Assembly (NCBI GenBank): GCA_035772405.1
Contig: JAYKKM010000072.1
Span: forward strand, 1,018,501 to 1,082,500
Length of the DNA: 64,000 nt
Direction: 5' to 3'
Origin: Chrysogorgia sp. JL179-B06
Lineage: Eukaryota > Cnidaria > Anthozoa > Scleralcyonacea > Chrysogorgiidae
Shown here: in pieces, positions 58,901 to 64,000 of the stretch
Layout of the letters: each line of letters opens with the position of its first letter
How positions within the stretch are numbered: the first letter of the stretch is position 1
Translations under genes and position numbers: made by a program
Notes under the pieces: model-generated
Told to the model about the DNA's origin: nothing
Databases searched by the model: none
What the model saw: the letters and a program-made list of their open reading frames with translations, nothing else

Positions 58901-59918
58901 CGGTCGAAACCGTTTTGCGATTCGACGATGGCAAGTATTATTTTTCTTACTCCGAATCTGGAGTTGTTATGTCCGCCATTAATCGATCATGTTCTTGACC
59001 AGCGTATGGAAGTTACGTCAGACTCTCAACGCGAAGTCTCCACATGGCTAATTCTTCAAGTAAATCCATCGTGATCAATGTCCTATTTTCAAATTGTTCG
59101 TCTGAAAGGCTGGACATTTCATCTACTTCTCGTAGAAAACAATTAACCTCGACTGAAATTCAGGCGTAGCATTGAGAATCTGACGTCACAAACAATATTA
59201 CCTTTTGAAATTGCGGGCTCACATACATGGAACACGTTCTTAGTAATGGTGGCCTAAATAATAGTGATCTCAGAGCTCAAAATACTTACTTCAAAATACC
59301 ATTTTTAGTTTTTTTTACATCGATGATCACTCTTGACCCTAAAATACTATTCTATGCTAAAGAAAATCTAAAAAACGGGGCTGAATTTTCATCGTAGTGC
59401 CACTTTTAGGATGTTCGGACGGATTTTTAGATTTGCAGACCTTATACCATTACATCACACCACACCACATCACATCACATTACATTACATTACATTAAGT
59501 CACATTACATCGCATCGCATCACATTGCATTGCATTGCATTACTATTATAAACTGTACAATGGCTCTCACACGCACATGAAATATTTTCTATACATGCAT
59601 GATGCATCCCAACCAGGAAAATAACACATATTTCTCTGTTTTTCCTTAAAGGTAACTGTTGCTGCCAAAGATGTTCTGAGTAAATGTTCAGTAGCACATG
59701 CCACATTGAAACATTCAGAAAAACAACTAGGCGATCACTTGAGTTTGTTTGAAGAATTAGCAAAAGGCGCTGGTTTATCAGAGAAATCGCACAGGAAAGC
59801 CTGGATAGATGTTCAAGCTAACCAAGCAAGACTTACGGGTGCTGTGGTGACAGCGATGGAGTGCCTACAGACTGTAGAAAATGATTGTAAAAAGATTAAA
59901 GCAGCTATTTTGTGGTGA
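49999..59918 (+). CDS. Atypical Rab/Ras-like GTPase with long C-terminal extension
   Basis: Nine exons encode 448 residues: 49999-50023, 50123-50170, 51854-52072, 53933-54099, 54957-55060, 55280-55493, 57866-58066, 58702-58803 and 59652-59918. All phases match. The GTPase domain (about 18-220) has G1 GEPGVGKSS (25-33), switch I Thr54 in VTIG, G3 WDVPGREE (75-82), G4 NKAD (149-152) and G5 SAKE (192-195). In G3 the usual AGQ is PGR, so the catalytic Gln is Arg (position 80). The protein starts MGIFLSK, a possible N-myristoylation signal, and ends KKIKAAILW with no prenylation cysteines. Residues 225-448 are mostly helical-looking and match no family I know. The kinship is nearest Rab32/Rab29-type Rabs by the GLAPTWKQDV helix, but weakly. 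Exon 1 (25 bases, donor gttggt) is the least secure; an upstream ATG at 49956 opens a different frame. Confidence 0.85.
50597..50770. repeat. Foldback MITE in GTPase intron 2
   Basis: actacttattgacc and ggtcaataagtagt are inverted ends. The inner arms share gtctgtactagtgaaatatc with its complement. A second foldback at 51165-51306 shows gataaccaattatt/aataattg and ttatctggaataatcaagg with its complement. Confidence 0.75.
52310..53440. repeat. 22-bp minisatellite in GTPase intron 3
   Basis: About 50 copies of aaagatcttggcaagagcatgg with small variants (gtgg for atgg, tgacaag for tggcaag, atagaa for atggaa). The variants occur in blocks, for example the gcgtgg/ttgacaag block at 52740-52790 and again at 52985-53080, so segments were copied as groups. 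Degenerate aagatcttggcaagat units continue to about 53600. Long open frames on both strands come from the repeat and are not genes. Each unit holds the palindrome AGATCT. Confidence 0.95.
54541..54900 (-). pseudogene. Penelope-like element 3' fragment in GTPase intron 4
   Basis: The minus strand reads KEHQKAVFFPKKENSALSEH, then CVTYQEIAWKNSK. After damage it reads GGRLPEAYLHLVNR and a stop, the GIY-YIG end of a Penelope ORF. The 3' trailer is nearly identical to the copy at 46915-47110 and includes the hammerhead-like motif. Confidence 0.85.
54576..54615 (-). ncRNA. Hammerhead-ribozyme-like core, Penelope 3' end
   Basis: The minus strand carries CTGACGA, the same GACACT/AGTGTC stem II, GAAA and GTC as the 47023 copy. 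The only core difference (T to C) falls at the one variable position of CUGANGA, so the core consensus is kept. Helix I pairing is not evident. Confidence 0.6.
55570..56135. repeat. Degenerate minisatellite of aaggatc / ttaaaattctttaaggatc units in GTPase intron 6
   Basis: About ten copies of a unit of roughly 50-60 bp built from caaggattatttaaaattctt, taaggatcctgtc and ttacaggatc. Units differ in length by loss of sub-blocks. It shares the GGATCC core with the 28-bp array downstream, from which it is separated by a foldback element. Confidence 0.85.
56136..56665. repeat. Foldback element inserted in the minisatellite
   Basis: The ends agataaactataccttttga and tcaaaaggtatagttcacc are inverted. 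Inner pairs include ttccggtatgac-type segments (taccggtatgacgtaatag near 56287 and catcacataccggtagta near 56461). It splits one repeat region into two arrays. Confidence 0.7.
56666..57770. repeat. 28-bp minisatellite in GTPase intron 6
   Basis: About 38 copies of aggaaccttgcaaggatcctgtcctcac. The variants ctctcc for ctgtcc, cgcagg for cacagg and deletion of aag recur in blocks; the group from 57060 to 57360 is copied at 57350-57540. Reading frames of 299 and 284 residues in this array are by-products of the repeat. The unit contains AGGATCCT. Confidence 0.95.
58255..58600. repeat. 20-bp tandem repeat in GTPase intron 7
   Basis: About 17 degenerate copies of gagacgttacgctaaatttg (variants gagacattgcgctaagttgt). 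The least diverged units are at 58360-58420. Non-coding. Confidence 0.85.
59455..59550. repeat. CATTA/CATCA pentamer microsatellite
   Basis: Degenerate tandem of cacat, cacca and cattg pentamers in GTPase intron 8, about 100 bp before exon 9. Confidence 0.8.
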
Positions 59919-60311
59919 TCACACCACAAGATATTTGCAAGATTAGGATTCCTGAATTTCAGGAAACTAAACTAAACCTAAACTAACTTTTATTTATACT
60001 GGATAACCCTATCAGTCATTAAACTGTTCTCCCTCGAGGTCCAGTAAGGGCCACCCTCATTGGTCCAGTGTTATTACAGGAGGAAACCGGAGTACCAGGA
60101 GAAAACCTGTGGTGTTTGGTAGAGTCAAACTGGAAGCACGCTTCTAACTTGCGGCCAAGGCGAAATATTTAATCTGATAACTGCACTGAGCAGGAATGTC
60201 CTTCATGTCAGGACGATGTGTCATTTATTAATAACCTGCATCCTTTTAAGTTAAATACAATGGTTTCACAAGAGATAAATGTATATAAAAATATTGTAGG
60301 ATATTTAAGAA

Positions 60312-60317
60312 AATAAA
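60312..60317 (+). terminator. Poly(A) signal, GTPase gene
   Basis: AATAAA about 394 bases after the GTPase stop codon; it is the first such signal downstream. Confidence 0.45.
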
Positions 60318-60404
60318 ATGTATGTACAAATGGACAGAGAGCGGCACAGCCGGTTGGTTTATTCTGAGATTATATTCACGGATATCATAGAGTCGAAGAG
60401 AGAG

Positions 60405-60520
60405 TAGAGTCTAAATCTATGTAGAGTCTATGTAGAGTCTAAATCTATGTAGAGTCTATGTAGAGTCTAAATCTATGTAGAGTCTAAATCTATGTAGAGT
60501 CTATGTAGAGTCTAAATCGA
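60405..60520. repeat. Short tandem of agagtctaaatctatgt and agagtctatgt
   Basis: A 17-base and an 11-base version of the same unit alternate, giving a 28-base period. It lies directly downstream of the GTPase gene. Confidence 0.85.
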
Positions 60521-60844
60521 GAGATTTAGTTGAAATTTGGAGTTTTCCTGTTAGCAAACCGGGGGGTCACTCATGAGGCAAACGCTTGAGAAGTAGCAGC
60601 TCAACTGCGCATGTTTTACTTGTACCGTTGTACGTTGTCTTCCAGAGGTTGCTTCATCTTCAAAGAATAGATTCCCTTGCCAATTATATTCATATCAGTG
60701 ATAGTTATTAAAGGAATTGAAAAAAATGTGTACATACTACAGTATATCTGTTACAATTTATATACAATCCATATAATCCCAAGGTTCATTTTTTAAATTT
60801 GATCAAAAATTACACTTCTCATGGTTTTTGAGGCTGTTTACATG

Positions 60845-61435
60845 AGTCCGGATTGAGTTTCATTCCGGATTGAACTCATACCGGTTCTGTTAAAATCCCT
60901 TTAGGTGTTTACATGAATCCGGGATGAGATGCAGCTCAATCCGGATTGAGTTCAGTTCTCATTCCGGGTTGAGTTTCATTCCGGATTGAAATTCATTGAC
61001 ATTTCATTCCGGTGTCATGTAAAGGCGGTGCGATATATTTCATTCCGGAATGAAAAATACGACCTAGAAGACAAACGAACAACACATGCATGCTTTTAAC
61101 ATTTATAGACGACAATTTGCAGCTAGAGACAGGAATTGCGCCGACGTCATATTGTTCAATATAAATGGCTCTTTGTCGGCGACGTTATAAATTAAAGGTG
61201 AATTAAATGCTTGTTCACTTGCGACCGCATCGATTATCGTTGCTAGTAATGCTTTTCCCCCTTTTCTTTATGTTTATTCTTCGCCAAATTATTAGTTTAA
61301 GGCACCTGTTGAAATGTACAAGCGCAGAAATCGTTAAAAGAAACATACCCGCTATAATGTTATTGATCGCCATCTTGAAATTTCAGATTTCGCGCGATTT
61401 TCGATCCTGGAATAGAATTCCTATGTAAACGAGTT
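60845..61435. repeat. Probable MITE cluster with tccggattgag repeats
   Basis: gtttacatgagtccggattgag and gtttacatgaatccgggatgag recur in direct and inverted forms (60845-61025). The far end has ggaatagaattcctatgtaaac, an inverted match to the start. No reading frame of note. Confidence 0.55.
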
Positions 61436-61439
61436 TGAA

Positions 61440-62230
61440 TCAAAATCTGTAGTGCCACAAAAGCAAAATCCATAAATTAAGATGCGGGTCAAATATATTA
61501 TGAGTGTGTGAATAATATTTTCGATTTATTTGAAATGCTGTAATCTTTCAACTATACACAATTCAAAGTAAATCGTCAGAAATAGGCTTCGACCTTCGAC
61601 TGTGTATTTACTAATGAAATTCATTTCCAAATTTAATAAGTCGATAATGAAAGGAATATAACGAAAGGCATATATATATAATGCAATCAATTAGCGTGCA
61701 GTCTGGCTTTAATTTGAATTTTTATCTACTTTATCTACTCTGGTTTTGTATTAAACCTATATATATAAATGCACTGTTAATTATAACTGGGTTGCTAAAA
61801 GGACAGTGATTGATAATTTGCAATCTAGTTTTAATATAATATATATACATTATATATATATATATATATATATATGAGACTGCATTTGTACTCGATAGCC
61901 GACAAGTGAAAGACTATCATACCTATATATCAAACTTCAATCAAACTGCAAGGAAATATTTTGAAGTTAGCAGGTAAGAAAAACACTGATGTTATCTTAA
62001 AGAAGTCAGCCTAGGGAAGATCATAAATCCTATCATTCGTTCTCCGCCGGCGCTGAAAAGGTCGCGGCGAAAGATTTCGTTTGCGAAATTGTTCTCTCCT
62101 GCGCTCACTTTCGCGCGCGATGTTGAAGTTCTTTCCAAACGATTGATATAAGAGTGTTCCGCTGGATAGTCAGTGTAGAAATACTGCAGTACAGGTCGAA
62201 TCCTCTAATTGACAAGTTTCCTTGACAAGC
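61440..62230. other. AT-rich stretch, no gene recognised
   Basis: (TA)n tracts are near 61840-61875. A GC-richer block (62040-62130, ccgccggcgctgaaaaggtcg) is present without a recognised feature. Confidence 0.4.
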
Positions 62231-62234
<4 letters not shown>

Positions 62235-62264
<30 letters not shown>

Positions 62265-62666
62265 GGTAATATTTGGCATTTCACTCGATCAAACTACATG
62301 TTGAAAGGATTTATGGTGAAGGAAAATTTCGAGTGTTGGAATACATACATTTTAAGACCAAACCGGGACCAGTTGCGAAAAATGCAACTTCAAGGCCCTC
62401 CGGCTGGGAATTGAACCCGCGACCCTGCGATGCTAGTGCAGTGCTCTGACCACTGAGCTACGGAAGCCGTTGCCGAGAGCCTAGTCACGAGTTCTGTATA
62501 TATGGTGGTGGTAATGCTGGGATAAGATTCTGGGTATATTATAGGTAATATTTGGCATTTCACTCGATCAAACTACATGTTGAAAGGATTTATGGTGAAG
62601 GAAAATTTCGAGTGTTGGAATACATACATTTTAAGACCAAACCGGGACCAGTTGCGAAAATATATA

Positions 62667-62708
<42 letters not shown>
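62235..62708 (-). repeat. tRNA-like composite repeat, copy at right end
   Basis: Begins in (TA)n, then ggtaatatttggcatttcac, catgttgaaaggatttatgg and the tRNA-like segment at 62394-62467 on the minus strand. The first module is repeated at 62545, and (TA)n follows. The tRNA-like part has box A TAGCTCAGTGG, box B GGTTCAATTCC and an anticodon-loop reading AGC (Ala-like). It is better preserved than copy 1 at 17262 but is part of the same repeat. Confidence 0.7.
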
Positions 62709-62710
<2 letters not shown>

Positions 62711-62885
62711 CGGAGAGTATTAAAAATGTAGAGTGCTGCGTAGACAGTGTTTTGGATCATAGTCAGTAGCAAAGTGAAAAAGTGGTAAACTGCCAAGATT
62801 TTTAGTAACGGAATAGTAGAAATGGCATTAACCAAAAATCGTTACTATAAAAATCGTTACTATAAAATCGTTACTATAAAATCGT
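62709..62885. repeat. Dispersed repeat module (also at 17600-17740 inverted and 38940)
   Basis: gtagagtgctgcgtagacag, ggtaaactgccaagattttt, gtagaaatggcattaacc and a tandem aaaatcgttactat. The order is the reverse complement of 17600-17740, so the TA tract plus this module travel together. Confidence 0.7.
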
Positions 62886-64000
62886 TTCTACTCAGTGCTT
62901 GTGCGTACTATCTACGATGCAGGCTTTAAAATATCTTTTGCAGAGCTGTCTGACAAAATGTCCGATGACTTTTAGTTTGTGTCGGACAAAATATCTGATG
63001 TCTGATGACTTTGAGTTAAGTTTGGCTCGGATGTGTTGTTCATTCTTGACGACGAAATATGCTGTCTCAAACTTGGTTTTAGTTTTATTCAACGTGGATG
63101 GATCCATTTGATTGTGATGTAGCAGCCCGGACACTATACATCCGAGTGTTCGCTTTGTCGGATGTTTTTGCTAATTTCTTTGCGCGCTGTTCTATTTCTA
63201 CTCCATTAATTGGCATTCAGATAATAGCTATATAAGCCATGGTGTGAGGATGTTGTGGATAACCGCTGTTATTCTTTGCGTGATCTTTTACCGCTGAAAC
63301 TCTGTAATTCCGTCGGACAAAGTTACAGTTCGGTCGGACACCACTATGGGTCGGACAAACTACTGACCTCAATTTCACTTGGGTCGGACAGAATGTCCGG
63401 CATTTTCCTCCCTACGTCGGACAATTTCACGAATGGGTCGGACAATGTCCGTGACCGACCGATATTTTAAGCGGGCTTGCGATGAACAATTTTTGCTCCA
63501 CAATTTTCAATTATACCTTGACGACAATAGTAGTCGTGCATTAGCTTGAATGCGGGCAATTGACAATAAAAAATTTTCAAACAAAGATGCGTTTCTCGAC
63601 AAGATAACAGAGAATTCTAACATGCATATATAATGTTGGGATATATCTTTACAGTTATACAATACAAATTCTCCAAGCGTCATCTTAATCGAATTATTAT
63701 AATTGTCAAGTTTCCCTTGACTACCGAGAATGCGAATATCAGCTGGGCTTAATTTCCCCGTGAACTTTATCAAACGTTTTGGCCGATATAAATCGTCGTT
63801 TTAATATTTGAAATATATAGCCAAGTTGTAAAATTTGGGAATTGTCGTTATATCGATATTCGAGTATAACGCATATATAACTATAGTAGTACTATAAGTA
63901 GTAAGACCTCGTTACATACAGCACAAGTCTTAATGAAAACTTCCAGCTGCTTGTTTCTCGAATCAGTATAACTTGCGAAGGGTTTTCACACCTATAGACA
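62886..64000. other. Right-end stretch with ggtcggacaa repeats
   Basis: Between 62945 and 63455 the motif tcggacaa or its variants occurs about ten times, mostly in one orientation. A possible pair of ends (cagcccggacac at 63121 and aagcgggcttgc at 63469) suggests a MITE. No gene is recognised in the rest. Confidence 0.4.

Noticed and set aside
63507..63773. 88-residue minus-strand frame
   Set aside because: No motif, no splice context and AT-biased composition; not supported as a gene.

Overview
The window is metazoan nuclear DNA: intron-rich genes with GT-AG splice sites, AT-rich intergenic DNA and very dense DNA transposons. Gene content (an A20 deubiquitinase, a single-exon class A GPCR, RPL24, CRYL1, CCDC28) together with Penelope-like, hAT and piggyBac elements suggests an early-branching marine invertebrate such as a cnidarian or sponge. 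The sequence alone does not settle the phylum.

Layout. 1-7913 is a 17-bp satellite with several hundred copies that runs off the left edge. 7914-15834 holds the first five coding exons of CRYL1 (minus strand). Its last exons lie beyond the left edge, so the satellite probably sits inside a CRYL1 intron. The CRYL1 introns are full of foldback (long inverted-repeat) elements. 15840-26200 is gene-poor repeat territory: hAT elements, a tRNA-like composite repeat, a LINE relic and a near-1-kb palindrome. 26388-31243 is a complete TNFAIP3/A20 gene (plus strand) with a TATA box and a consensus NF-kB site upstream. 33161-42148 is a complete five-exon RPL24 gene (minus strand). Its last intron has been inflated to 5.3 kb by two hAT elements, a foldback element and an intact piggyBac transposon. 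44744-46711 is CCDC28 (minus strand) and 48211-49128 a single-exon GPCR preceded by a truncated duplicate of its own 5' end. 49999-59918 is a nine-exon gene for an unusual Rab/Ras-type GTPase, with a myristoylation-type N-terminus, an altered G3 box, no prenylation tail and a long C-terminal extension. Three of its introns carry minisatellites. 60000-64000 is again repeats.

The genes are not an operon and show no shared pathway. All multi-exon models were assembled by eye from frame, splice-site phase and recognised protein families. Every listed exon chain closes in frame, which is strong internal support. Three Penelope-like fragments occur; the two that keep their 3' end are followed by a hammerhead-ribozyme-like core. 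The most interesting candidates are the atypical GTPase, the eight-finger A20 with its possible NF-kB feedback site, and the transposon-filled RPL24 intron.
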